DNA of 64,000 bases from G020348185 sp964525045 (GTDB taxonomy: Bacteria; Nitrospirota; Nitrospiria; Nitrospirales; UBA8639): positions 20,579 to 84,578 of the forward strand of contig CAZGFD010000015.1 in assembly GCA_964525045.1 (NCBI GenBank), in the 5' to 3' direction. Positions 18,014 through 26,847 of this stretch are shown piece after piece. Each line of letters begins with the position of its first letter. The first letter of the stretch is position 1. Under the pieces are notes generated by a model. It ran no database searches and was not told the origin of the DNA. It saw only the letters and a program-made list of their open reading frames with translations. The position numbers and the translations under genes are program-made.

Positions 18014-19504
18014 TCACGCGTTCTCTTGCTTTTCACCACGATTACTCAGATTTTCTCCAGCCCGCTTCTCAAAATACGTCTTAATGGCCAGCATGGCCAG
18101 GCAATCATCCTCATTATAACGCAAGATTCGATGAAGCAAGCCTTCATTAGATGGATTCTCCAAATAGTCGTTAAACCATACAATTGAATTGGCTCCGGAT
18201 GGATCAGGGTCTCGCCACCGAAACCCCACCAATTTTGCAATATGTTTAATACTATATGAAAAGGTGGGCCAGTCGGAATAGTCAACAATCAGTTTGGTGT
18301 AGAGATCATATTCGCTGCGAACATAGCGATCAAATACCTGATGTTCAAGACCATACCGGTCCATTAACTGTTTCAGCGACGTTCGTTCCTTGTGTGAATA
18401 GACGTAAAATGTTTCATCTTTCACAGAGGAGAGAAAATTCCAAAAGGCTCGAACGGTGGCTTCTTCTTCTTCCGGATGTTTCGCGAGAAAATATTCGTAT
18501 CGCAGTGGGGCATTGTCTTCTTTGATGACCAGGCCAAACAGATAGGTGGTGCCACGGGTCGGGTCATCCTCAATATCGAAGTACACCTCGCGATTGCTTG
18601 AGGGGAAAGCATAACCTGGACGGATGAGAGGTTCTCGTGCTAAGCACACCTGGGCACGTTGTTTCATCCGGCGGAGGGCCTTCTCCCCCATCCGGGGAAT
18701 TTTGTTGTTTGGGGGCAGGTACTCCTTGACCTCCATATTGGCAATGTCTTCAACCGTCTGAAGCCCAGCCCGCTTCAGTTGAAATTTTTGTTTACCAACA
18801 AAAAACAAATTGGTTGGATCGGATCGCTCCCGGACCCATTGTTCACAGCGGGTAAACCAATCACAGAGGTAACATTGGCTGCTCAAGACAGGTTCGGATG
18901 TCTCCTCCCCCTTGACCAATTGTATGGCCTGAAGAAGGGCCTCCTCAAAATCCGATTCAAAGGCCTCGGGCTCAAATTCTTCAACCTCTTTATTCACGTT
19001 AACAATTCGCCCCTTATCCGCCGAAACTCCCTGAATCCGCTGAAGGAGCATTCGGTAAAAAAGAATTTGGAATGCATAATGAGTTTTAAATTTTTTCTTC
19101 TTGTCTCCTACTTGTTCCCAGCCTTTTCCCGCTTTAATGTCGATGGCCTCATATCCATAGGAACCGAAGCACGAAGGTAAATTATCGCGTTTTACCAGCA
19201 AATCCGGGCGGCCGATATAGGGTGGATCGTGTAAACATCCTTGGTAAATAAGCGGCACACCCTCTTGCATCAGGCGAAAGGTCTCCGAAGCGGCCACCTC
19301 CACAGACAACGATTGCAAATCTGCGACCGCGAAATTTCCCAGAGACACGATATACTCCCGTTCCGTTTGAAGACCCATTTCCCAAAGTAATTTGACAAAG
19401 GAATTCACTTCTCCTTTTTCCTGAGGATCGCCATTGGCATCAAGATATACTCGATGCGGACATCGGGTGAGATTATACAGCGCTTGGGCAGTAATGGGTT
19501 TCAT
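18014..19504 (-). CDS. TM0106-family RecB-like nuclease
   Basis: About 496 residues. The N-terminal half carries the PD-(D/E)XK fold found in this family, with TRCPHRVYLD at the start and YEAIDIKAGK as the catalytic strand, plus a cysteine cluster (SQCYLCDWFTRCEQW) that could hold an iron-sulphur cluster. The C-terminal half looks like an RNase H-type exonuclease (EVYFDIEDDP, YSHKERTSL, YNEDDCLAM). Substrate and cellular role are unknown. ATG 19504 is chosen because a TTG start further up would place the hairpin at 19571-19601 inside the gene. Confidence 0.85.
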   Translation of the reverse strand: MKPITAQALYNLTRCPHRVYLDANGDPQEKGEVNSFVKLLWEMGLQTEREYIVSLGNFAVADLQSLSVEVAASETFRLMQEGVPLIYQGCLHDPPYIGRPDLLVKRDNLPSCFGSYGYEAIDIKAGKGWEQVGDKKKKFKTHYAFQILFYRMLLQRIQGVSADKGRIVNVNKEVEEFEPEAFESDFEEALLQAIQLVKGEETSEPVLSSQCYLCDWFTRCEQWVRERSDPTNLFFVGKQKFQLKRAGLQTVEDIANMEVKEYLPPNNKIPRMGEKALRRMKQRAQVCLAREPLIRPGYAFPSSNREVYFDIEDDPTRGTTYLFGLVIKEDNAPLRYEYFLAKHPEEEEATVRAFWNFLSSVKDETFYVYSHKERTSLKQLMDRYGLEHQVFDRYVRSEYDLYTKLIVDYSDWPTFSYSIKHIAKLVGFRWRDPDPSGANSIVWFNDYLENPSNEGLLHRILRYNEDDCLAMLAIKTYFEKRAGENLSNRGEKQENA

Positions 19505-19570
19505 GGAAGGGGCACGGGAAAGATAGACAGCCCATTTTAACAGGCTGTAGAAAAATACTATAGCCTGGTA

Positions 19571-19601
19571 AACTCTGTTCCTGGAGGGAACAGAGTTTTT
19601 T
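19571..19601 (+). terminator. Rho-independent terminator-like hairpin in the divergent leader
   Basis: AACTCTGTTCC (19571-19581) pairs perfectly with GGAACAGAGTT (19587-19597), closed by a five-base loop, and six T follow on the plus strand. No plus-strand gene ends here, so it lies in the leader of the transporter gene at 19705. It could act as an attenuator or belong to an unannotated short RNA. Direct repeats of GAGATTT follow at 19633-19700. Confidence 0.6.
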
Positions 19602-19704
19602 GATCTCAAATAGAAGGTTTTGTTTTTTTATCTGAGATTTGAGATTTAAAATCGGAGATCCTCTTAGGTCTGAGATATGAAATTTGAGATTTGAGATTAC
19701 AACC

Positions 19705-21276
19705 ATGAGTAATGGTTTAAAAACTTTACGCCCACCATTCTTCACCATATGGTACCTTTGGTTGGGAATATTCTCAGTCATAATCGGGTGTACCGACCCA
19801 CCACCCACATCTGTCCTTCGTTTTGGTTTGGCCCATGCGCCTGACAATCTTGATCCCAGGTTTGCCACCGATGCCACTTCTTCAAGAATAAATCGGTTGC
19901 TCTATGCTAGCCTCGTTGACTTCGATGAGGCGGCCCAGCCAATCCCCTCCCTCGCCAATTGGGAACAACGTTCCCCTACACATTACCGATTTGTTCTTCG
20001 AGAGCGTTACCGAACTTTTCACGACAACACGCCTTTGAAGGCTCAGGATGTCAAATCCACATATGACTTCATCTTGAATCCGAAACATGCTTCACCCCAT
20101 CGAGCCACTCTTTCGTTGATTAAACGAATTGAAACCCCGACGGACGAGACGGTGGATTTCTTTCTTCATAAACCTGATGCCCTATTCCCAAGCTACCTGG
20201 TCATTGGCATAGTGCCCGGGAATCTTATCCGGAAAAACCATGGATTTCCTGAGCACCCGATGGGCAGTGGTCCATTTTCGTTTGTCAAGTGGCTGGATGA
20301 CACTCGCCTTCAACTCCGAAGACAACGCGATGGACAATTGTTTGAATTCATTCGAATACCCAACCCCACCGTGCGAACCTTGAAGCTCCTCGCCGGTGAA
20401 ATCGAAATGATGCAAAATGACCTCCCTCCCGAACTTGTTGCCTATTTGGCCGGCAACCCGGGAGTCCGCGTTCAGCGGCAACGAGGGGCAAACTTTTCCT
20501 ACTTGGGCTTCAACATGAAAGATCCGATCGTCGGACAAGATAAGGTCAGAAAAGCAATTTTTCACGCAATTGATCGGGAAAGCATTATCCGATTTGTCCT
20601 GGGAGGTGGCGCTGCTCCGGCCAATGCACTCTTTCCTCCGCAACATTGGGTAGGTCACCCATCATTGTCGGGATCTGAATATAATCCGGAGTTAGCCCGT
20701 TCTCTCCTCCGAGAAGCTGGCTTCAACGAAAACAATCCGACGCGGCTGATTTATAAGACGTCCAGCGATCCGTTTCGACTCAGATTAGCCACCATCATTC
20801 AAGATCAACTCAGCCAGGTAGGAATTCAGGCGACCATTGAAAGTCATGATTGGGGCACCTTTTACGGAGATATCAAGGCAGGCCGCTTTCAAATGTATAG
20901 TCTGGCGTGGGTAGGAGTCAAAACTCCAGACATTTTTCACTATATCTTTCATAGTGATTCCATACCCCCACAGGGCGCCAATAGAGGCCGCTTCGTCAAT
21001 CCCCACATTGATGCCTTAATTGAAAAGGCCGAAGCCACCCAAGATCTGCAAGAAAAACGTCAGATCTACAGACGTCTACAAGCACTTTTGCTCCAGACTC
21101 TCCCTTATGTCCCCCTTTGGTACGAAGATCATGTGTTTATTGCTTCTGAAAGAGTTGAGGGATACCATGTCGCTCCTGACGGCAACTATGATGGGCTCCT
21201 GCATATTGAACGGCAACCGTTAAGCAACATGAGTCACGCCAGGTTGATTTCTTCTTCCCAACCCCCTTTCGAGTGA
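19705..21276 (+). CDS. Peptide-type ABC transporter substrate-binding lipoprotein
   Basis: About 523 residues, SBP family 5 (DppA/OppA type). A signal peptide ends in a lipobox, VIIGC near residue 29, so it is probably lipid-anchored. The family signature is visible at the start of the mature protein (LRFGLAHAPDNLDPRFATDATSS), followed by LKAQDVKSTYDFIL and YLGFNMKDPIVGQDKVRKAI. ATG 19705 is preferred; TTG at 19684 falls in the GAGATTT repeats. It heads a three-gene set with two permeases but without its own ATPases. Confidence 0.9.
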   Translation: MSNGLKTLRPPFFTIWYLWLGIFSVIIGCTDPPPTSVLRFGLAHAPDNLDPRFATDATSSRINRLLYASLVDFDEAAQPIPSLANWEQRSPTHYRFVLRERYRTFHDNTPLKAQDVKSTYDFILNPKHASPHRATLSLIKRIETPTDETVDFFLHKPDALFPSYLVIGIVPGNLIRKNHGFPEHPMGSGPFSFVKWLDDTRLQLRRQRDGQLFEFIRIPNPTVRTLKLLAGEIEMMQNDLPPELVAYLAGNPGVRVQRQRGANFSYLGFNMKDPIVGQDKVRKAIFHAIDRESIIRFVLGGGAAPANALFPPQHWVGHPSLSGSEYNPELARSLLREAGFNENNPTRLIYKTSSDPFRLRLATIIQDQLSQVGIQATIESHDWGTFYGDIKAGRFQMYSLAWVGVKTPDIFHYIFHSDSIPPQGANRGRFVNPHIDALIEKAEATQDLQEKRQIYRRLQALLLQTLPYVPLWYEDHVFIASERVEGYHVAPDGNYDGLLHIERQPLSNMSHARLISSSQPPFE

Positions 21277-21292
21277 TTTCCACTTACAGCTC

Positions 21293-22222
21293 ATGGTGAA
21301 ATTCATTCTTTCACGGATCCTTAGTGCCCTAGTTGTCGTGGTGGGTGTTGCGTGCCTGGTCTTCCTTTTGATTCACCTCATTCCGGGGGATCCAGTGGAT
21401 GTCATGTTAGGGGAAACCGCGAGGACCGCCGACAAGGAAGCCCTTCGACAGACGCTCGGACTCCATTTGCCGATTCATGAGCAAGTCATTCAGTATTTCA
21501 AGGGTTTGATCACGCTCAATTGGGGAAGGTCAATTTTTTCAGGTCGTTCTGTTAGCTCGCTCATCCTTGAACGCCTACCGGCGACCGTCGAACTCAGTGT
21601 CGCGGCCATGTTCATCGCTGTCATGATAGCGTTTCCTTTAGGAATTTTAGCGGCCATTCGTCACAAGACCTTCATCGATATTAGTGCCATGGGGTTCGCT
21701 CTCCTCGGCGTATCCATACCAAATTTCTGGTTGGGGCCTTTGCTCATCATGGCTGGAGCCCTCTGGTTGGGATGGTTCCCAGTCAGTGGCAGAGAAGGTT
21801 GGACCTCCCTCATTCTCCCTGCCATCACGCTCGGAACCGCCATGGCGGCAATCCTTTCCCGTATGATTCGTAGCTCCTTACTTGAAATAATACATGAGGA
21901 TTTTGTTCGAACAGCCAGAGCGAAAGGAGTCCCGGAATGGAAAGTTATTGTCCACCATGGTCTTCGAAATGCACTACTGCCGGTCATTACCTTGCTAGGA
22001 CTTCAATTGGGTGCGCTGCTCGGTGGAGCCGTCATTACCGAAACCGTTTTTTCTTGGCCGGGATTAGGACTTCTTACCGTTGAAGCCATCCAAAGGCGGG
22101 ACTATCCCGTCGTGCAGGCATCAGTACTCTGCATCAGCATGCTCTATGTGCTGATTAATTTTTTCACCGATGTTCTGTATCATTGGATTGATCCGCGGGT
22201 GAATGTACAGGGAAAAACTTGA
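21293..22222 (+). CDS. Peptide-type ABC transporter permease, DppB/OppB class
   Basis: 309 residues with six predicted membrane helices. The N-terminus VKFILSRILSALVVVVGVACLVFLLIHLIPGDPVD is typical of DppB, and the EAA loop reads VRTARAKGVPEWKVIVHHGLRNALLPV. It forms the channel with the next gene. It starts 16 bp after the binding-protein gene. Confidence 0.93.
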   Translation: MVKFILSRILSALVVVVGVACLVFLLIHLIPGDPVDVMLGETARTADKEALRQTLGLHLPIHEQVIQYFKGLITLNWGRSIFSGRSVSSLILERLPATVELSVAAMFIAVMIAFPLGILAAIRHKTFIDISAMGFALLGVSIPNFWLGPLLIMAGALWLGWFPVSGREGWTSLILPAITLGTAMAAILSRMIRSSLLEIIHEDFVRTARAKGVPEWKVIVHHGLRNALLPVITLLGLQLGALLGGAVITETVFSWPGLGLLTVEAIQRRDYPVVQASVLCISMLYVLINFFTDVLYHWIDPRVNVQGKT

Positions 22223-23025
22223 TGCGATTGTGGGTACCACTACTGCTGTTGATCGCTTGGGCACTGCTGGTTCTAATCAGTCCTTCGCTACCGCTGGCTC
22301 CCGATAAAATTGATCTTCACAATATTCTGAGTCCGCCCAATGGCGAAGTATGGTTGGGATTCGACGATTTGGGTCGATCAATGTCCGACCGTCTCCTGGT
22401 TGGCGCCCGAACCTCATTTTTTGTTGCGGTAACGGTAGTGCTTCTGACTCTGGTGGTCGGGAGTATCCTGGGAATCATCGGGGCCTACTGGGGAGGGTGG
22501 GTCGACCATGTCCTTGTAAGGGTGATCGATGTATTTCTCGCGTTCCCCGGCATTCTATTGGCAATTGCCTTATCCGGAGTCCTGGGTCCTGGGTTAAAAA
22601 ATGTGATCATCGCCCTCGCCGCTGTAGGATGGGTCGGGTATGCTCGGCTGGCTCGGGCCCAAGTCCTGTCCCTCAAAAACTCCGACCAGGTAGTGGCGGC
22701 AAAGGCTTTGGGTGCAAGGCCAACCCGCATTATCCGTTCTCATTTGATTCCAATGATCAGCGCTCCATTGATCGTCGAGGCAAGTTTCGGTTTTGCTGGT
22801 GTGGTGGTGGCAGAAGCTGGGTTGTCATTTTTGGGGTTAGGCGTCCAGCCGCCTACCGCGTCCTGGGGGAACATGATACGGGAAGGCACCGATTATATGT
22901 TGGTGGCGCCGCATGTCGTTATGGCGCCGGGATTGGCACTTATGACAGCGGTCTTAGCCGTGAATCTTCTCGGCGATTGGCTACGGGATTGGATGGATGT
23001 GAAATCAACAGTTGAACGTAGATAA
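22222..23025 (+). CDS. Peptide-type ABC transporter permease, DppC/OppC class
   Basis: 267 residues from ATG 22222, which overlaps the stop of the preceding permease by one base (TGATG), showing translational coupling. Conserved DppC features: WLGFDDLGRSMSDRLLVGARTS, the EAA loop VVAAKALGARPTRIIRSHLIPM, and AGLSFLGLGVQPPTASWGNMI. About five membrane helices. No ATPase gene follows; the ATPases at 25.8-27.8 kb could serve it (inference). Confidence 0.93.
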   Translation: MRLWVPLLLLIAWALLVLISPSLPLAPDKIDLHNILSPPNGEVWLGFDDLGRSMSDRLLVGARTSFFVAVTVVLLTLVVGSILGIIGAYWGGWVDHVLVRVIDVFLAFPGILLAIALSGVLGPGLKNVIIALAAVGWVGYARLARAQVLSLKNSDQVVAAKALGARPTRIIRSHLIPMISAPLIVEASFGFAGVVVAEAGLSFLGLGVQPPTASWGNMIREGTDYMLVAPHVVMAPGLALMTAVLAVNLLGDWLRDWMDVKSTVERR

Positions 23026-23038
23026 CCTACTTCCGCTA

Positions 23039-23230
23039 ATGAAACAGAAAATTATTGGTTTTCATCTAGACGAAGAAGGCCACTGGGTCGCAGATCTAGC
23101 ATGTGGCCACGGCCAGCATGTTCGCCACAACCCGCCATTGATCACCCGCCCGTGGGTGACGACCGAAGCGGGGCGTTTCGGGCATCTAGGCACAGAGCTC
23201 AATTGCAAAAAATGCGACGATGCACCCTAA
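23039..23230 (+). CDS. DUF3565 family protein
   Basis: 63 residues of unknown function. The pattern IGFHLDEEGHWVADLACGHGQHVRHNPP and the closing LNCKKCD are those of DUF3565, with conserved Cys and His residues that could bind metal. It starts 13 bp after the permease gene; a TTG further up exists but adds residues not typical for the family. Confidence 0.8.
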   Translation: MKQKIIGFHLDEEGHWVADLACGHGQHVRHNPPLITRPWVTTEAGRFGHLGTELNCKKCDDAP

Positions 23231-23401
23231 AGAAAGGGGGTTGGAATTGAAAAGAAAGACCATATGGGTGAATAAACTTCTTTTCTGTTTTTTTTCTGTT
23301 GATGCTATCCCCGTTTAGTCATGATGCTATAATAAAAAGGCCACACCTCGTTCGTTTGATCACGGTCATGTATCAAACGGCTAACCAAAGGAGGTACTCC
23401 T

Positions 23402-23530
23402 ATGAAAAAGGCATTTTACCGGGTGTCGGCTTGGGTATCATTGATTGTTGGAGTGGTATTTTTCATCATCCCGGTCCTCCCCGGGATACCGTTACTCTTC
23501 TTTTCAGCGTATCTATTCTCTTTAACGTAA
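23402..23530 (+). CDS. 42-residue membrane protein with ideal ribosome site
   Basis: ATG at 23402 is preceded by AAAGGAGGT at the right distance, the best ribosome site in this part of the window. The product has a basic N-terminus (MKKAFYRVSAW) and one or two hydrophobic segments with a Pro-rich turn (FFIIPVLPGIPLLFFSAYLF). That turn recalls the beginning of DUF454/YbaN or PGPGW-type small membrane proteins, but the rest of such a protein is missing. It may be a true micropeptide or an N-terminal remnant. Confidence 0.6.
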   Translation: MKKAFYRVSAWVSLIVGVVFFIIPVLPGIPLLFFSAYLFSLT

Positions 23531-23747
23531 ATAATTCGATTGGAGGATTACACTCTTACCCAAAGGGTAACTCCTTTTACAAGAGGTTTCAGACCGTCAG
23601 CCTGAAGCCTCTTGGTCTTTCCCTTCAATACCATCTAGACCTGTTCATAATTTATTTATCAATCGGGACACAACCAAATAAATTATTCCACTTCTGCCTT
23701 TCTCAACTTGCCGATCTCTCATCGCCCTTGATACAGTCGTTTTTACT

Positions 23748-24281
23748 GTGTCGAGTCCACCCCCAATTCAATTCAAAAAGAAAAATCCCAAAGCGACCAT
23801 CTCCACCTCGTTCGGTTCGATTGAGCTGCGCTTTTTCACTGATGATGCCCCACGCCATGTGGAAAATTTCATAAATTTGGCAAAGATGAATTTTTTCAAT
23901 GGTACGACCTTTCATCGCGTCATCCCGAAATTTCTCATTCAGGGGGGCGACCCTCTCAGCAAGAATCCCGATCGAACTCTTCATGGAACCGGTGGTCCTG
24001 GATATACGTTACCACCCGAAACAAACGACCGCCCCCACCGGCGAGGAACCCTCTCTATGGCAAAAGTACCCCGGAGTGCGGAAACTACGAGGGACCCCAA
24101 CGATAATGGCTCCCAGTTCTTTATCTGCGTAGAGGATGCCGCAAGCTTAGATCGAAATTATACGGTCTTTGGAAAAGTGGTACGGGGAATGGATGTCGTC
24201 GATAAGATTGCCGAAGTTCACCGAGACGAATTGGATAATCCCCTGCAACCAATCACAATGACCGTTACCGCAGAGGAATAA
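23748..24281 (+). CDS. Cyclophilin-type peptidyl-prolyl isomerase
   Basis: About 177 residues, no signal peptide, probably cytoplasmic. Cyclophilin core motifs: FHRVIPKFLIQGGDP (catalytic Arg and the following Gln), GTLSMAK, NDNGSQFFICVEDAASLDRNYTVFGKVVRGMDVVDKI. GTG at 23748 is the only reasonable start near the domain; its ribosome site is poor. It ends close to a terminator-like hairpin that separates it from the convergent Memo gene. Confidence 0.9.
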   Translation: MSSPPPIQFKKKNPKATISTSFGSIELRFFTDDAPRHVENFINLAKMNFFNGTTFHRVIPKFLIQGGDPLSKNPDRTLHGTGGPGYTLPPETNDRPHRRGTLSMAKVPRSAETTRDPNDNGSQFFICVEDAASLDRNYTVFGKVVRGMDVVDKIAEVHRDELDNPLQPITMTVTAEE

Positions 24282-24352
24282 TCACCAACAGGTTTCTCGC
24301 AAAAAGTCTCAACTTCAAAAGTTAAAGTAAAACTTTAATTTTCAATCTTCGG

Positions 24353-24480
24353 CAGGATGTTCAAAAAGTTCCTGTCTCACCCTCCCAGCCCTGGCCTGCT
24401 AGCCCAAGTTTAATCAGTGCGCTGGCTTGCCAGCCCTAGCCTTGGCAAAGGCTGGCGGGGTTTTTCAACATCCTGCTAGT
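24353..24480. repeat. Palindrome-ended dispersed repeat with terminator hairpin
   Basis: The ends GCAGGATGTTCAAAAAG (24353-24369) and TTTTTCAACATCCTGCTAG (24461-24479) are imperfect inverted copies. Inside is the hairpin AGCCTT-GGCA-AAGGCT (about 24438-24453) followed by GGCGGGGTTTTT, a good terminator for the cyclophilin gene. The right end, read on the minus strand as TAGCAGGATG, supplies the stop codon of the Memo gene. A shorter version lies at 44850-44867. Confidence 0.7.
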
Positions 24481-25726
24481 AAAACGCCATACTGGCGTAT
24501 GTCACGGTTGAATTAAACTGGTCTGTAATTCCTCGATCGTAGCGAAGCACTTCGCCTTTCTCCGCCTCAATCAACTTTAGCAATAAGAAGATCGCCGAGA
24601 AGCCCAGGATATGGCGTTTGTCTCCCTCAGTAAGGATGTATTGGGCAAATTCTTCCGGCTTTAACTCTTCGACGTTTTTCAGCATTTCCAAATCCGCCTG
24701 CATACACCTATGGAAAGAAAAGTCGGTTGGCGGTTTTTGATCCCCGTATCGCAGCCCAATATGCGCAAGATTTGCCCCGGCAATCACGCACACGTCTTGA
24801 CCCGTTGTGGCAATGGCTTCTTTCAATACCCGTAGGAATTTAGCGATATGATCAAACAACGGTTTTTCATCAGGATTGGCCAACACCGACGGTGAAAACG
24901 AACACAAGACTGGCACGATCGTAACCGGTTTTTGATTTCCGATTGAATGTTGGAGCAAGGGTAGCTGAAATTCGATGCTATGTTCGTGTTTGTGTTTGAT
25001 ATCTTCTTCAAAAAATATCTCTCCACCCTGTTTTCGTATGTGATCAAGAATCGGTTTATTGACCGTCACCATGCCAAGGGGAGTTTCGAAATCCCGATCA
25101 GTGATTGTGATACCCCGTTCTAATCCGGAATGACAGGTTCCTAAGATCACAAAAACATCAGGGGTTATGGCTTCCTTTATTTCCTTGTACGCCCAGGCAT
25201 ATAAGGGACCGGCTTCTTTTGGTTCAAACGTCGGCGCCACGATGGCCTTTATTTTCTTCCCTTGATTGGCGGAGGGTTTTTGCTCGGGTCCTTCTTTTGA
25301 TTCGAAAAAACCCCCGATTTGATTTTTTAGGGTCTCAAGATCAGCCTCGTAACTTTTCCCGGCAAACATGGCCTGACGAACAGGTTGACTGCGATAGGCC
25401 GACAAGGCTTCAGCTCTGGCCTGGTCAAATCGATCGCCTTCCAAAAACAGTTTTTCGTCGAGATCGGAAACAAGGCGTATAAGCCGATCCGGCATGATAA
25501 ATTCGCCATACTTTTTTAGATATTCGGCCCCGACTTGCTCGAGTGAATGCTCTCCATCAAAAAATTGGAACATATAAAAATAGTTCAGAGGGATCACCAA
25601 TTTTTCGGAAGACAACCCGGATGGGTCCCAGAGCACGATAAATTGCTCCTCACCCTGTTTCAGAGGCGAGTATTGCAGATTACGCAAGATGGGATAATTG
25701 ATTGGATCTTTGCTCGTAACCGTCAT
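24476..25726 (-). CDS. Memo-like protein (AmmeMemoRadiSam system protein B type)
   Basis: About 416 residues. The C-terminal Memo domain (about 165-416) shows VILGTCHSG, the strongly conserved HEHSIEFQLPLLQ, and CVIAGANLAHIG, which resemble class III extradiol dioxygenase metal sites. The first 110 residues look like a small PqqD-like or winged-helix domain (FFDGEHSLEQVGAEYLKKYG). The usual partners AMMECR1 and a radical SAM enzyme are not adjacent, so the function is open. ATG 25726 or TTG 25735 are both possible starts. The stop TAG comes from a repeat end. Confidence 0.85.
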   Translation of the reverse strand: MTVTSKDPINYPILRNLQYSPLKQGEEQFIVLWDPSGLSSEKLVIPLNYFYMFQFFDGEHSLEQVGAEYLKKYGEFIMPDRLIRLVSDLDEKLFLEGDRFDQARAEALSAYRSQPVRQAMFAGKSYEADLETLKNQIGGFFESKEGPEQKPSANQGKKIKAIVAPTFEPKEAGPLYAWAYKEIKEAITPDVFVILGTCHSGLERGITITDRDFETPLGMVTVNKPILDHIRKQGGEIFFEEDIKHKHEHSIEFQLPLLQHSIGNQKPVTIVPVLCSFSPSVLANPDEKPLFDHIAKFLRVLKEAIATTGQDVCVIAGANLAHIGLRYGDQKPPTDFSFHRCMQADLEMLKNVEELKPEEFAQYILTEGDKRHILGFSAIFLLLKLIEAEKGEVLRYDRGITDQFNSTVTYASMAFY

Positions 25727-25839
25727 TGTGTTCAAATAGTCCTTCTCTGCCCGAATTGAAGATTAATATGCGTTGGCCCCTTTGAGAATTCAGTGATTAT
25801 AAGGGGCTGGAAAGAATCCCCGCAACTGAAGGTTATTGT

Positions 25840-26838
25840 TCAAGGATACAAATGGCACCAAACTTTGTGCCCTGCTTCTTTCGGTCCGATTTGAATGAGC
25901 GGGGGATCAGTGGTTTTGCAGACTTCCATGACTTGCGGGCAGCGGGGGTGAAATCGACATCCTGGGGGTGGATGAAGGGGAGACGGGACATCTCCTTCCA
26001 AAATGATGGGCCTTGTCTGGCTGGCCGGATCCGGAATCGGGTTAGCTGATAACAATGCCTGGGTGTAAGGGTGTTTGGGATCTGAAAAAAGCGCTGAGGC
26101 CGGGGCCACTTCGGCCAGTTTGCCTAAATACATCACAGCAATCCTATGAGCGAGATATTCCACTACGTTCAAATCATGAGTGATAAATAAATAGGCGAGC
26201 TGAAATTCATCCTGGAGCTCTTTAAGAAGGTTAAGAATCTGCGCCTGGATAGAAACATCCAGAGCAGAGACGGCCTCATCGCAGACAATGAACTTTGGAT
26301 TGAGGGCCAGAGCCCTCGCAATGCCGATCCGCTGCCGTTGTCCTCCCGAAAATTCATGGGGATATCGTGAGCGATGTTCCGCTCGAAGACCCACCCGAGA
26401 GAGGAGCTGACAAACCCGTTCATCCAGCTCAGGCCCCCTGGCAATACCGTGAATTTTTAAAGGTTCGGCAATGATGGATCCAACCGTCATTCTGGGATTC
26501 AATGAACTATACGGATCTTGGAAAATGATTTGCATCCGACGTCGCGTCTCACGCAATTCTCGCGCATTCATGCCAAATACGTTTTTGCCTTCAAAGACCG
26601 CTTCACCACCTGTTGGTTCCATCAGCCGAAGGATGGTTCGCCCCACCGTGGTTTTTCCACATCCGGATTCCCCCACCAACCCGAAGGTTTCACTTGTTTG
26701 AATATCGAGACTTATCCCATCGACCGCTTTAACCCAGGCGGAGATACGTGAAAATACCCCGCTTCTCACCGGGAAATACTTTTTAAGGTTTTTGACCTCT
26801 AGGAGGGACTTATGGTTTTCTGAGGATGGATTTTTCAT
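25840..26838 (-). CDS. Oligopeptide ABC transporter ATPase, DppF/OppF class
   Basis: 332 residues. Walker A GESGCGKTT, signature FSGGQRQRIGIARAL, Walker B FIVCDEAVSALDVSIQ and H-loop FITHDLNVVEYL. The C-terminal oligo_HPY extension with GCRFHPRCP...C, typical of peptide transporters, is present and may bind an iron-sulphur cluster. It starts 9 bp after the DppD-class gene. Ala replaces the usual Pro/Thr after DE in Walker B (DEAVSALD), which is common in DppF. Confidence 0.93.
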   Translation of the reverse strand: MKNPSSENHKSLLEVKNLKKYFPVRSGVFSRISAWVKAVDGISLDIQTSETFGLVGESGCGKTTVGRTILRLMEPTGGEAVFEGKNVFGMNARELRETRRRMQIIFQDPYSSLNPRMTVGSIIAEPLKIHGIARGPELDERVCQLLSRVGLRAEHRSRYPHEFSGGQRQRIGIARALALNPKFIVCDEAVSALDVSIQAQILNLLKELQDEFQLAYLFITHDLNVVEYLAHRIAVMYLGKLAEVAPASALFSDPKHPYTQALLSANPIPDPASQTRPIILEGDVPSPLHPPPGCRFHPRCPQVMEVCKTTDPPLIQIGPKEAGHKVWCHLYP

Positions 26839-26847
26839 TTCACCTTG

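Noticed and set aside
22350..23015. 221-codon plus-strand frame inside the DppC-class permease gene
   Set aside because: It is a shadow frame, with Arg/Gly/Cys-rich composition and no domain; the real gene has all OppC motifs.
23299..23874. 191-codon plus-strand frame across the small membrane protein and cyclophilin start
   Set aside because: Overlaps two better supported genes in other frames and has no domain.
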